A program made the position numbers and the translations under genes. From [Eubacterium] eligens ATCC 27750 (GTDB lineage: Bacteria > Bacillota > Clostridia > Lachnospirales > Lachnospiraceae), in NCBI RefSeq assembly GCF_000146185.1, contig NC_012778.1:2080191-2144190 (forward strand): 64,000 bases of DNA. The letters run 5' to 3'. The notes below the pieces were generated by a model. It made no database searches and had not been told where the DNA came from. It saw only the letters and a program-made list of their open reading frames with translations. Position 1 is the stretch's first letter; each line of letters begins with the position of its first letter. Shown piece by piece: positions 26,946 through 35,924 of the stretch.

Positions 26946-28244
26946 ATGAAGTTAAAAAAATTCGAACAACAGCCAAAACACGTTGACAATATTCCAATTG
27001 AGGCTATTAATCTTGATTCTGAACATGAACAGCCGCCAAAACCTGACAAAGCTGTTGGCAAGAATGTATTCCAGCCTAACAGCAAATACTTTACAATTGT
27101 TATATATGGTCTGCTTTTTGTGCTAGGTGCAATTCTTATATATAAGTTCATTGGTAACTGGCCTGCAACCGTCAAGTCATTGGGCAATATATTCCATATA
27201 CTGTCACCATTTCTTATTGGTGCCATGATTGCGCTTGTTCTTTATCCGTTTATCAAGACCCTTTATAACAGGTTCTTCATGGGGGTATGCCATATCAAGT
27301 CCAGGAAAGCCGCCAAAATGCTTTCAATTCTTGTTGCTTACCTGATAGCAGTTGGCGCATTTGCAATATTAATAGGCTTTGTTGTGCCTCAGATATACAA
27401 AAGTATTACAGAGATTGCCAATCAGGCTCCTGTATGGTACGAGAATATCCGCAACTGGTTTACTGAGTTTGAAGATAAGCACGCCAATTCTTCTATTGAT
27501 TACAATTTCATTAATCAGAAGATTGAAGATGCTCTTCCTAAACTTGTTGACTACATGACTGATGCACTTACCAATATGGTTCCTTACATTCTTAATACAT
27601 CCATGGCCATTCTTTCGGGTGTGTTAAACCTTGTTATTGCAATTATCGTGTCCATCTACATGATTTCTGATAATAAGAATATCTTTTATCATTTTAAGAG
27701 ATTTTTATATGCCGTGCTTCCTAAGAAAACAGCAGACAATACACGCATCATCTGTAAGAATTGTGCAAGCATTTTTATTAATTATATTATCGGCAAATCA
27801 TTTGACTCAATTATTGTCATGATTATCTGCTTTATTATCATGCTGATTCTCAAGCTGCCTTATGCAGTGCTTATAAGTGTGATTGTCGGAATAACTAACA
27901 TGATTCCGTATTTCGGACCATATATCGGTGGCGTGATTGGCGGTGTGATTATTGTTATCGCAAGCCCTATCAAACTTATCATATTTGTAATCATGATTGT
28001 CTGCATCCAGCAGGTTGACGGTCTGCTTATCGGTCCTCGTATCATCGGCAGCACTACAGGTCTTAAGCCTGTATGGGTTGTGTTCTCAATAACCGTAGGT
28101 GGTGCGTTGTTTGGCGTAATCGGAATGTTCCTCGGAGTTCCTGTATTTGCCGTATTAAGCTACCTGTTAAACATCACAGTGCAGCATTTTCTGGACAAAA
28201 GAAAAGTCACCGTGCAGCCTTATGACTCGCCCGATGACCTCTAG
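26946..28244 (+). CDS. AI-2E family membrane transporter (PerM/YdiK-like)
   Basis: A 432-residue integral membrane protein with about eight hydrophobic helices. It has the AI-2E family signature near its C-terminus: TNMIPYFGPYIGGVIGGVII (about 318), QQVDGLLIGPRIIGSTTGLKPVWV (about 356) and VPVFAVLSY. The soluble loop around 150-215 (QAPVWYENIRNWF) is the characteristic cytoplasmic or extracellular insertion. Members export varied small molecules or ions; autoinducer-2 transport is proven for few, so the substrate here is open. The N-terminal 35 residues are hydrophilic with several Pro. An AGAGAG-type ribosome site precedes the ATG. It is transcribed alone. Confidence 0.9.
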   Translation: MKLKKFEQQPKHVDNIPIEAINLDSEHEQPPKPDKAVGKNVFQPNSKYFTIVIYGLLFVLGAILIYKFIGNWPATVKSLGNIFHILSPFLIGAMIALVLYPFIKTLYNRFFMGVCHIKSRKAAKMLSILVAYLIAVGAFAILIGFVVPQIYKSITEIANQAPVWYENIRNWFTEFEDKHANSSIDYNFINQKIEDALPKLVDYMTDALTNMVPYILNTSMAILSGVLNLVIAIIVSIYMISDNKNIFYHFKRFLYAVLPKKTADNTRIICKNCASIFINYIIGKSFDSIIVMIICFIIMLILKLPYAVLISVIVGITNMIPYFGPYIGGVIGGVIIVIASPIKLIIFVIMIVCIQQVDGLLIGPRIIGSTTGLKPVWVVFSITVGGALFGVIGMFLGVPVFAVLSYLLNITVQHFLDKRKVTVQPYDSPDDL

Positions 28245-28245
28245 A

Positions 28246-28410
28246 TTATTTCTTGGTATTAAGGATTCTCACGACATCGTCGAGGGAATTCTTAAACCTT
28301 ACCACTCTGTAATTCGCACCTTTATGCACATACATCACTTCTGATACTTTCCTTGCAAATGCTTTATTCTTCACAACATTTCTCCCAAAGCCTTTATATA
28401 GTATATGCAT
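28246..28410 (-). CDS. Small basic ORF behind trmB
   Basis: A 54-codon frame whose ATG lies six bases after the trmB stop. The inner GTG at 28374 has a GGAG site seven bases upstream, so the real product may be the 42-residue part beginning KNKAFARKVSEVMYVHKGAN. It is basic, with predicted helix-strand-helix character and no membrane segment. No family is recognised. Continuous frame, position inside the trmB transcript and a usable ribosome site are the support. It ends two bases beyond the stop of the convergent permease gene. Confidence 0.45.
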   Translation of the reverse strand: MHILYKGFGRNVVKNKAFARKVSEVMYVHKGANYRVVRFKNSLDDVVRILNTKK

Positions 28411-28416
28411 TTATTA

Positions 28417-29061
28417 TTAATGATTTCTTACCGCAACAAGTTTACATATAGGATTGCCCATCTGTGAAAATCTTGTCTCATACTCTGTCATTACATTACC
28501 CTCGTTAAGTACAGAGTCATTATGTAAGTCAAATGTTACAACAGGAAGCTCCCAGCCTGCCTCTTTAATCTCTTCTAATGAAAAATCAAATAAATCTTTA
28601 TTATCTGTTTTGAATTCCACCTGTCCGTCCGGCTTTAATATAACATCATATCTCGCCATGAACTGTCTTGAGGTAAGTCTTCTCTTCGCATGTCTGTCTT
28701 TTGGCCATGGATCTGAAAAATTAAGGTATATCCTGTCTACCTCTCCCTCTCCAAACACCTCACATATAGCCTCTGCATCCATTCTGATGAATCTTAAATT
28801 AGGAAGCTGAAGTTCGTCCTGTTTCTCTACAGCTCTTAAAAGCACGCTTGAATACTTTTCAATACCCACATAATTAATATCAGGATTATTCGCTGCCAGT
28901 GTTGTTATAAATGTGCCTTTACCCATACCAATCTCAATACGGATTGGATTATCGTTACCGAAAACCTGTGACCATGTGCCTTTCATCCCCTCTGGCTCTG
29001 TAAACACATATTCATTCTCTATCATTACTTCCCTTGCTCCGGGTACATTTCTAAGTCTCAT
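28417..29061 (-). CDS. trmB: tRNA (guanine-N7-)-methyltransferase
   Basis: A 214-residue SAM-dependent methyltransferase that modifies G46 in the tRNA variable loop. Visible features are the SAM loop IEIGMGKGTFI (about 42-52), NYVGIEKYSSVLLRA, and the family-defining YLNFSDPWPKDRHAKRRLT (about 114-132), followed by EFKTDNKDLFDFSLE. AGGAG stands six bases before the ATG. Length is normal. It is transcribed away from the D,D-carboxypeptidase gene, with the short basic ORF following in the same transcript. Confidence 0.96.
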   Translation of the reverse strand: MRLRNVPGAREVMIENEYVFTEPEGMKGTWSQVFGNDNPIRIEIGMGKGTFITTLAANNPDINYVGIEKYSSVLLRAVEKQDELQLPNLRFIRMDAEAICEVFGEGEVDRIYLNFSDPWPKDRHAKRRLTSRQFMARYDVILKPDGQVEFKTDNKDLFDFSLEEIKEAGWELPVVTFDLHNDSVLNEGNVMTEYETRFSQMGNPICKLVAVRNH

Positions 29062-29251
29062 ACGTTACTCCTATCTTTTATTTACTCAATCTCCCTGAAA
29101 GCATATGCCGCACACAGACATAGCCGAAATCTGAGTTTTCTATATATTATTTACCATAAATATCACTTTTTGCCAAGCAGGGTTTACTTATGGACAATCC
29201 TAAGCTAAAATATAATGGTATATTATATTAATCGGAGGAATTATCCATATA

Positions 29252-30646
29252 ATGAAAAAACATTTTCTTAAAGGATTACTTATAAAGATAACCAGCGCAG
29301 TATCTGCCACGGTATTAGCATGTTCTGTATTTACCACAGATGCACACGCTGCCGCATATAACATAAACTATTCTGAAACAGGCACTGCTAATACTGAAGT
29401 TTCATGGCCTGATGCCCCGGAAGTTAATTCCAGCAGTTGTATTCTTGTTGATGCTGACACAGGCTCTATTCTATTCGAAAGAAACTCACATGAAAAATGT
29501 TATCCTGCCAGCACAACCAAAATTCTTACCGGTCTTCTTACCATTGAGAACTGCAATATGGATGATGTAGTAACATTTTCACAGGCCGCAGCCACTTCCA
29601 TCAATATATATGAGGATGCTAATTTAGGTTGTAAGGTTGGAGAACAGTTTACTGTAAACCAGCTTCTCCATGGACTATTATTATACTCTGCCAATGAAAT
29701 GGCCTATGCTCTCGGTGAGCATGTAGCCGGCTCCATAGACGCATTTGTTGATATGATGAATGCCAAGGCAAAAGAACTTGGTGCTTTGAATACACATTTT
29801 GCCAATGCAAGCGGATTATATAATACCAACCACTACACAACAGCATATGATATGGCAATGATTGCAAGAGGCTGTTATAATAATGCTTCTTTCGTAAGCA
29901 TTGATTCTACTGCTGACGCATATGTAATTCCTGCAACTAACATGTCTGCACAGCGTACAATCAGACACAGACATAAGATGTTGAAAGGCCGTTCTTACTA
30001 TTATGAATACTGTAAGGGTGGAAAGACAGGATATACTGATGAATCCCAGAACACACTTGTAACATTTGCAGAAAAAGATGGCATGCGTCTCATATGTGTT
30101 GTATTTAAGGAAGCAACAGATGATTTAAGATATACTGATACAAAAACGCTTTTTGACTGGGGCTTCTCTAATTTTCAGAAATCAACAACTACAGGAAGTC
30201 AGCTCGGAGCTATGTTTTCCAATGATAATTATTATAATTCAGCTGTTTTCTCGACACTTTCACTAAACTTCGGACTGAATGCTTCATTTATCACAATACC
30301 TAATAAAAGTTCATTATCAAATGTAACTATGACGGTTGATGATAATTATGACATGACCAATGAAAATGGTGTTATGACAACACATCTTAAGTTCCTGTAC
30401 AATGATAATACTGTAGGCACAACTACACTTAATATATCTGCTGCCGGCACGGACACCGGAAGCCTGCTTCCTTATGTCAGTACAGATGTTTCTTCATCAT
30501 ATAAGCCTAAGACATGCATTAAAATCAATATCTGGGTAGTTGTTGGCATCGGTGCTGTTATATTATTCATTATTTATATAATTGAAGAACGTGCCAGAAG
30601 AAAACGTCAGAGAAGACATTACAACAGAAGAAGACGCAGATTATAA
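29252..30646 (+). CDS. D-alanyl-D-alanine carboxypeptidase (PBP5/DacF type)
   Basis: A 464-residue exported serine peptidase that trims the terminal D-Ala of peptidoglycan stem peptides. A signal peptide is seen in the first 34 residues (cleavage near AHA-AA). The active site triads are STTK (about 87-90), SAN (about 147) and KTG (about 257). After the catalytic domain comes a beta-rich region, then an unusual ending: a clear transmembrane helix (about 427-445) and a strongly Arg-rich cytoplasmic tail. Most relatives use an amphipathic anchor instead. GGAGG precedes the ATG and an intrinsic terminator follows. Confidence 0.92.
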   Translation: MKKHFLKGLLIKITSAVSATVLACSVFTTDAHAAAYNINYSETGTANTEVSWPDAPEVNSSSCILVDADTGSILFERNSHEKCYPASTTKILTGLLTIENCNMDDVVTFSQAAATSINIYEDANLGCKVGEQFTVNQLLHGLLLYSANEMAYALGEHVAGSIDAFVDMMNAKAKELGALNTHFANASGLYNTNHYTTAYDMAMIARGCYNNASFVSIDSTADAYVIPATNMSAQRTIRHRHKMLKGRSYYYEYCKGGKTGYTDESQNTLVTFAEKDGMRLICVVFKEATDDLRYTDTKTLFDWGFSNFQKSTTTGSQLGAMFSNDNYYNSAVFSTLSLNFGLNASFITIPNKSSLSNVTMTVDDNYDMTNENGVMTTHLKFLYNDNTVGTTTLNISAAGTDTGSLLPYVSTDVSSSYKPKTCIKINIWVVVGIGAVILFIIYIIEERARRKRQRRHYNRRRRRL

Positions 30647-30647
30647 C

Positions 30648-30687
30648 AAACAGAGGATTCGGAGCTATACCCTGAATCCTCTGTTTT
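30648..30687. terminator. Intrinsic terminator
   Basis: AACAGAGGATTC is inverted as GAATCCTCTGTT across 30649-30685, with T-run TTTT on the plus strand. It closes the carboxypeptidase gene; the stop codon of the convergent FliS-like gene lies within it. Confidence 0.75.
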
Positions 30688-31135
30688 CTATATTATCTGT
30701 CTGTGTCTCATTACTGATTCCGCCCCTAGAATATGTAAGACCTGAATATACTGTCTGTGTATTCTTCATCAGTGGTTCTGATGTATCCTGTTTACTGACT
30801 TCATAGAAAGATTCCCTTAAATTCTTCAGCAATCCCCTGACGCGTTTTAATTCTGCTTTGTTAAGATTTACTGATACAGATATAAGAGTTCTTTTTATAT
30901 GATTATATATCACAAAAAGATTAGCAGACACTTCATATTGCATATCCAATCCACTTATCAGCTGGTCAATAACCTTACCAGACATATATATGTTATCCCT
31001 TATCTGCACTTCTTCATCCGATTCGCATGCATCTTCAAGATACCGGTCTGCTAAATCATACAGAATTACAACAAGCTGTGATGCAGTGGCTTGCGTAATC
31101 CTATATTGAAATGTTTTTATCAATTCCTTAGTCAT
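30665..31135 (-). CDS. FliS-like flagellin chaperone
   Basis: A 156-residue, helical, cytoplasmic protein located 43 bases behind flagellin on the same strand, the usual place for the export chaperone FliS. The N-terminal TKELIKTFQYRITQATASQLVVILYDLADRYLEDA resembles the FliS opening (YxxNxxxTASPxxLxxMLYDGxxxxL). FliS keeps flagellin monomers unfolded and delivers them to the export gate. The match is divergent, so the role leans on context. ATG 31135 has AAAGGA five bases upstream; the longer frame to 31228 would run into flagellin. The C-terminal 35 residues are Ser/Thr/Asn-rich and probably disordered. Confidence 0.75.
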   Translation of the reverse strand: MTKELIKTFQYRITQATASQLVVILYDLADRYLEDACESDEEVQIRDNIYMSGKVIDQLISGLDMQYEVSANLFVIYNHIKRTLISVSVNLNKAELKRVRGLLKNLRESFYEVSKQDTSEPLMKNTQTVYSGLTYSRGGISNETQTDNIENRGFRV

Positions 31136-31178
31136 ACATTTCCTTTCCAATACGACTACTACAGCATTATTACTACAT

Positions 31179-32726
31179 TTACTGTAATAACTGCAATACC
31201 TGTGAAGGTCTTTCATTAGCCTGTGCAAGTATTGATGTTGCAGCCTGTGTAAGAACCGTTTCTGATGTATATGTTGTCATTTCCTCTGCCATATCAGTAT
31301 CTATCATAGTTGATAAAGACTTGGTGAGATTCTCGTTAGAAACATCAAGGTTATTAGTTGTATGATCAAATCTGTTCTCATATGCACCAAGCTTCGAACG
31401 TATTTCATTAGTCCTGGTAATAGCCTGGTCTACAGTTGATATAGCCTGTGATGCTGTATAATGAGTCATAACATTAAGATTATCTGTTCCTAATGTATAT
31501 GTTGTAATTGCCGGTATATCAATAACAATAACCTGATCCTGATTAGCTCCTACATGTATGCTCATTGTACCAACATCTGTAACTTCCTGATTGATCGTTT
31601 TTGCTGTTCCTGCACCAGCAACAGACGAACCATTATTGTTGCTGTCATCAAAAATAGTTCCCACTGTATTCCCCGGAACATCCAAAGAAAAATTCTTATT
31701 ATTAACATCTGTTACTGTTATAACAGTTCCTTTTGTAGAAACAATTGCTGAATTGGCAAATCCTACTCTGTCTCCATTATTATCAGTAGCAATCTCTGCC
31801 TTAACATCACTTCCTTCTACGAGAATTCCATCCTTTGCAGCAGCCTGTGGTATTCCAAGCATATTTGCAAGACTTGCATTATCACATGTTATATTCATTC
31901 TCTGGTCACTTCCGTACTGATTAGTCATAATAACAAGTGTCGAACCCGCATAACTGGCTGTTGGCTCATAGCCTGCATATTCTGTTCCATTAGCTGCTGT
32001 ATCATTATTAAGGCTTGCTGTTGCAAATGCAGAGCCACCTGTAATATTAACACCATCAATTATTTTTCCCATTACTACATCCAGAGTATCCCCCTCTGTA
32101 ATGTTAATACTGTAACCGTTAATCTTTATTACACCTGCCTCATCAGCTGCAATAGGAGTTGTAGCTGACATGCTGATAGTACCTGTACCTACTGCGATAG
32201 CCTGTCTGGCATCCTCTGTAACTGTAATTCCATATATGCCTGCTGTATAATTATCAGATACTGAAAGCTGATTAACTCCCTGCAGGTCTGAATATACTCT
32301 TCTTGAAAGATTACCGTTAATAAGAGACTGTGTATTAAATTCTGTCTGTTCTGATATTCTGTCTATCTCTTTATTAATCTGGTTTATCTCTTTCTGGATA
32401 GCTTCTCTTTCATCATCTGAATTAACATCATTAGCTGCCTGTACACTAAGCTCCTTTAATCTTGTAAGCATACTCTGGATTTCATTGATTGCACCTTCTG
32501 CTGTACTTATAACAGAAACTCCATCCTTAGCATTATTCCCAGCCTGATCAAGACCTTTTATCTGAGCTCTCATTTTCTCAGATATTGCACAGCCTGCGGC
32601 ATCATCCTTAGAACCGTTTATCTTGTATCCTGATGATAATCTCTGTATTGATGTTGACAGATTATTCTGTGATTTCTGTAATGCATTATTGGCAACAATC
32701 GCTGCCACATTAGTTCCTATTCTCAT
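31179..32726 (-). CDS. fliC: Flagellin
   Basis: The filament protein, 515 residues. The N-terminal D0-D1 region (NNALQKSQNNLSTSIQRLSSGYKINGSKDDAAG, then GVSVISTAEGAINEIQSMLTRLKELSVQAAN) and the C-terminal D1-D0 region (AISTVDQAITRTNEIRSKLGAYENRF ... TSILAQANERPSQVLQLLQ) are canonical and contain the conserved TLR5-contact segment. Between about 170 and 420 is a long variable domain that would form the filament surface. A sigma-28 promoter overlaps the end of the gene in front, so flagellin is expressed late. The ribosome site is GAAAGG seven bases before the ATG. A FliS-like chaperone follows. Confidence 0.96.
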   Translation of the reverse strand: MRIGTNVAAIVANNALQKSQNNLSTSIQRLSSGYKINGSKDDAAGCAISEKMRAQIKGLDQAGNNAKDGVSVISTAEGAINEIQSMLTRLKELSVQAANDVNSDDEREAIQKEINQINKEIDRISEQTEFNTQSLINGNLSRRVYSDLQGVNQLSVSDNYTAGIYGITVTEDARQAIAVGTGTISMSATTPIAADEAGVIKINGYSINITEGDTLDVVMGKIIDGVNITGGSAFATASLNNDTAANGTEYAGYEPTASYAGSTLVIMTNQYGSDQRMNITCDNASLANMLGIPQAAAKDGILVEGSDVKAEIATDNNGDRVGFANSAIVSTKGTVITVTDVNNKNFSLDVPGNTVGTIFDDSNNNGSSVAGAGTAKTINQEVTDVGTMSIHVGANQDQVIVIDIPAITTYTLGTDNLNVMTHYTASQAISTVDQAITRTNEIRSKLGAYENRFDHTTNNLDVSNENLTKSLSTMIDTDMAEEMTTYTSETVLTQAATSILAQANERPSQVLQLLQ

Positions 32727-32770
32727 ATCTTAACCTTTCTGTCTGTCTAATTTACCTGTTCATGCTCTAT

Positions 32771-32797
32771 ATATCGGATTTTCTGTGCAAATCTTTA
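32771..32797 (-). promoter_or_regulatory. Sigma-28 promoter of flagellin
   Basis: On the minus strand TAAA (32794-32797), exactly 15 bases, and TCCGATAT (32771-32778). This is a strong match to the flagellar sigma consensus and shares its -10 octamer with the promoter of the FliD-like gene at 24.1 kb. Its -35 element overlaps the stop codon of the preceding 986-residue gene. Confidence 0.85.
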
Positions 32798-35755
32798 GCC
32801 TGCAAGCTGTTTTACAATCTGTGCTGCAATTTCATACAGCTTATCTGTTGCCACACTATCCGCCGCTGCCTCATAAGTCACATATGGCACATCTGACGAT
32901 TTTGTAGTGTTTACAGACACATTTGTAAAGCCAAATACTTCTTTTAAGGATTCTTCCATATCATCAAGAAGCTGGATTCCTTCATCTGAAACTGCTGTGT
33001 CACTGACAATGTACATACCAAGACTTTCTCTGTCAGCCTTAGCCTCAACAGAAACTTTTCCTAATACGCTGCTTAGCATGTTTACAGATATACGACCTTT
33101 ATTGTCGTCATCCTGAACCAATGTAAGCTTCAGCATGCCTGTACTTCCTGAGTCTGTTATATATGGTATTCTGTAATCATGCCTTAATGCCAGATTCTTA
33201 ATATATCCGATTGTTCTGTCTTTAAGTCTTAAATCCAGAAATCCCTCGTAATTGACATCTATCTGTGTATCAAGGTCTCCTGCTTTGGAAAGAACCTCCT
33301 GAAGTTCTTCCTCTGTCTCATCTTTCATTTCTTCATACATAAGTGACAGTTTTTCTTTATGTCCGATTTTTTCAATCGAATCCCTTGCATAATCACGTGT
33401 TGTCTTAACACCTCTGATATCCGGGAACTGTCCGGATTCTAAAAATGCTTTCACAGCCTGTATGTTACCACTGTTTATTTCTGTATCTGCATTTCTTATC
33501 TGCCTCAATATATCAGCTCCTGCCTGCACTGCTGCCTGCTGTTCCTTAAGATATTCCTCATAATATTGTTCCTCGGCTGCCGCATCGAAGTTATCCTCTA
33601 ACTGTTCAATAAACATTTCAACTGACTGCTCTCCGATTCCGGATGAGTTATCCACATTCTTTAATGTATTCGGGGTAACTAATCCACCATTTGCCATAAA
33701 TAATGCACTGTAATAGTTAGCAATTCCGCTTACCTCTGCCATTCCTGTATTCTCATCAATAACAGCGTCCATGTCATAATGCTTTCTTGAATTATATGCA
33801 GTCATAAGATTATTCATAGTGACCTCAGCTCCCTGCTTAATCAGCGCACCTGCTGCCACTCCGGCATCTCTGGTGAATATATTCATCATCTGGTATATTC
33901 CTATAAACTGCTTTCTCTGCTCTTTAGTAATACCATTGGTACGGTCAAGCTTATAAAGAAACTTTGAAAACTTCTCCTCATTATCTTTAGATGCTTTATC
34001 ATTAGCCTCTGTAAGATATTCGTTTACTTCCTCAATTGAAGCATTCATTGGATTTACTCCGTCTTTTATCATATTAAGAACTGTCTCTGGTTTCATATTC
34101 TTAATAAGATTATTAATCATTGCATTAACAGATTTGACTGTCTCTACATTTTCCTTTGTCATATCCATGTTATTAGCAGCCAGTATCTTTATTGCTTCCT
34201 TGTCCTCATCAGTTCCCTCAAGTCCAAGCTCCTTAATAATATCATCCGCACTTCCCTGTACTGCCTTCTTTAATGAATCACCCAAATCGCCTCTTATCTG
34301 AGTTCCGACTGCCTCATAAGTTTCATTCATCTTGTCAAACATACTGGCAAATACACGCGCAGGATTTCTTACTATCTCATTCAATGTCTTTCTTGCTTCA
34401 AGAACATCTGTATATGCAATCTGCGCTTCTTCATACATTCCATCCGCCTGTTCATATTCCATAAGCATTAAATTAAGCTCATCTATCGGAGTTGTAAGAA
34501 TAGAAATGTTATTCTTGACTAGATATACAGACGCATTCGCACTCATAAGAACTCTTGCTGTTACAAGCGTGTCATACGCCTTATCTGCTGCCTGCTGTAC
34601 ATCAGATGCCTGATTTCTAACTTCACTATTTCCTGTGCTTACTGATGCTGCACTGTATTCAATTCTGAAGCTTCTTGCATCCATCTCCAGCTTAAGGCTT
34701 GCTATTGTAAATGTTTCTCCTTTTGATACCACATTTGCAACATCTGAATACTCTGCCCTGTTAATAGTATCAAGAGCTGTCCTTATATCATCAATTGGCG
34801 AACCTGTAACGAGCGTATTCTCTGCCTTGCCTCCAAGCTTCATGTTATCAAGTATCTTATTAAGCATTTCATCAGGGTCAGCCTGAATCTTTTCAATATC
34901 TATCGCATCAAGCTGTGCCTTATATTCAAGATTTTCTTTAGTAACAGGAATCTGTGCATCAATAAATGCTCTTGCATCCGCAAGTGTATTATCATTAACC
35001 TCAAGTCCTGACGAAGCAATTATCTTCTCAATTCCCGGCCTTAACGCTTCAAAATCAGCGTCAGATATTGCATTTACACACCTTCCTATTGTAACGCCAT
35101 CTGCACTGATACTTGATGAGGTTGCCGCCTGTGCCTGATATATTCCAGCAATTGAAGGCTCAATGCCATTAGCAACCATGTAATTCTTTGTGTTCTCTGA
35201 TAATGGCTTTAACTCTTTACTCTTTTCAAGTGTGCTTTTAACCTCAGCAACACTTTCATCATTGACAGCTATATCTGCTCCCTGCATACGGCTCTCGACA
35301 CTTGCCGCTGTTGCTGCACTTCCAGTCACACTCTCAATCTTATCCTTAGAAACTGCTGTTCCATAATTAACATAATCATCAGAGTGCATCGCAAGTTCAA
35401 TCTTAATTTTCTCAATAATATTAACCATATCATCTGGTGTAGCATCTGTAAGATTAAAGCCGTCCTCATCTAGCTTTACCGCATCAGCACCTGATAACTT
35501 CATCATCAATGCCTTAAGGCTTATCTTTGCACTGGAAGCACTCGCCATAATCTGGCTCTTTACATCATCTGCCTCCTTAAGAAGTCCCTCATATGTATTG
35601 TCAGTTGCAGCTGTCACACTGCCAGAGATTACCACTCCTGCAAATGAGCCTGCCACACCTTCACTTTTAACCGCCTTATTTTCTTTATAATTAATAGATG
35701 TTCCCTGTGCCGCAACATCTTTATTAAAATTCGCGCCTGAAACTGTATATGTCAT
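32795..35755 (-). CDS. Very large flagellar-associated protein, FliK-like C-terminus
   Basis: A 986-residue hydrophilic, mostly helical protein without signal peptide or membrane helix. The N-terminus is Ser/Ala/Asn-rich, as in axial or export substrates. Much of residues 150-820 is repetitive in character, with the motif PS/PD-x-x-x-(M/I)-xxxxx-(I/L) recurring. The last 150 residues (STGMLKLTLVQDDDNKGRISVNMLSSVLGKVSVEAKADRESLGMYIVSD) resemble the C-terminal domain of the hook-length ruler FliK, which contacts the export gate. I recall related long Lachnospiraceae proteins as DUF6240. Position directly before flagellin supports a flagellar job. It is more than twice normal FliK length, so the call is tentative. 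An AAAGG site precedes the ATG. Confidence 0.55.
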   Translation of the reverse strand: MTYTVSGANFNKDVAAQGTSINYKENKAVKSEGVAGSFAGVVISGSVTAATDNTYEGLLKEADDVKSQIMASASSAKISLKALMMKLSGADAVKLDEDGFNLTDATPDDMVNIIEKIKIELAMHSDDYVNYGTAVSKDKIESVTGSAATAASVESRMQGADIAVNDESVAEVKSTLEKSKELKPLSENTKNYMVANGIEPSIAGIYQAQAATSSSISADGVTIGRCVNAISDADFEALRPGIEKIIASSGLEVNDNTLADARAFIDAQIPVTKENLEYKAQLDAIDIEKIQADPDEMLNKILDNMKLGGKAENTLVTGSPIDDIRTALDTINRAEYSDVANVVSKGETFTIASLKLEMDARSFRIEYSAASVSTGNSEVRNQASDVQQAADKAYDTLVTARVLMSANASVYLVKNNISILTTPIDELNLMLMEYEQADGMYEEAQIAYTDVLEARKTLNEIVRNPARVFASMFDKMNETYEAVGTQIRGDLGDSLKKAVQGSADDIIKELGLEGTDEDKEAIKILAANNMDMTKENVETVKSVNAMINNLIKNMKPETVLNMIKDGVNPMNASIEEVNEYLTEANDKASKDNEEKFSKFLYKLDRTNGITKEQRKQFIGIYQMMNIFTRDAGVAAGALIKQGAEVTMNNLMTAYNSRKHYDMDAVIDENTGMAEVSGIANYYSALFMANGGLVTPNTLKNVDNSSGIGEQSVEMFIEQLEDNFDAAAEEQYYEEYLKEQQAAVQAGADILRQIRNADTEINSGNIQAVKAFLESGQFPDIRGVKTTRDYARDSIEKIGHKEKLSLMYEEMKDETEEELQEVLSKAGDLDTQIDVNYEGFLDLRLKDRTIGYIKNLALRHDYRIPYITDSGSTGMLKLTLVQDDDNKGRISVNMLSSVLGKVSVEAKADRESLGMYIVSDTAVSDEGIQLLDDMEESLKEVFGFTNVSVNTTKSSDVPYVTYEAAADSVATDKLYEIAAQIVKQLAG

Positions 35756-35860
35756 ATTCTGCTGCCTTTCTTATTTACTGTCTGAAACAATCACTCATTG
35801 TCATATAATAAATATTTCGGCAGATATGGTGGGATAATTGAGAGATATATTATAGCAAAT

Positions 35861-35910
35861 AAAAAGGAAGCTAATTCAGAATTAATAAAAATCCAAACCA
35901 GCTCCCTTTC
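35861..35910 (-). terminator. Probable terminator of glgB
   Basis: On the minus strand AAAGGGAGCT pairs with AGCTTCCTTT (plus 35900-35909 with 35863-35872, one mismatch), followed by a T-run. The loop is long (27 bases). Confidence 0.55.
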
Positions 35911-35924
35911 TCTATATTATTCTC

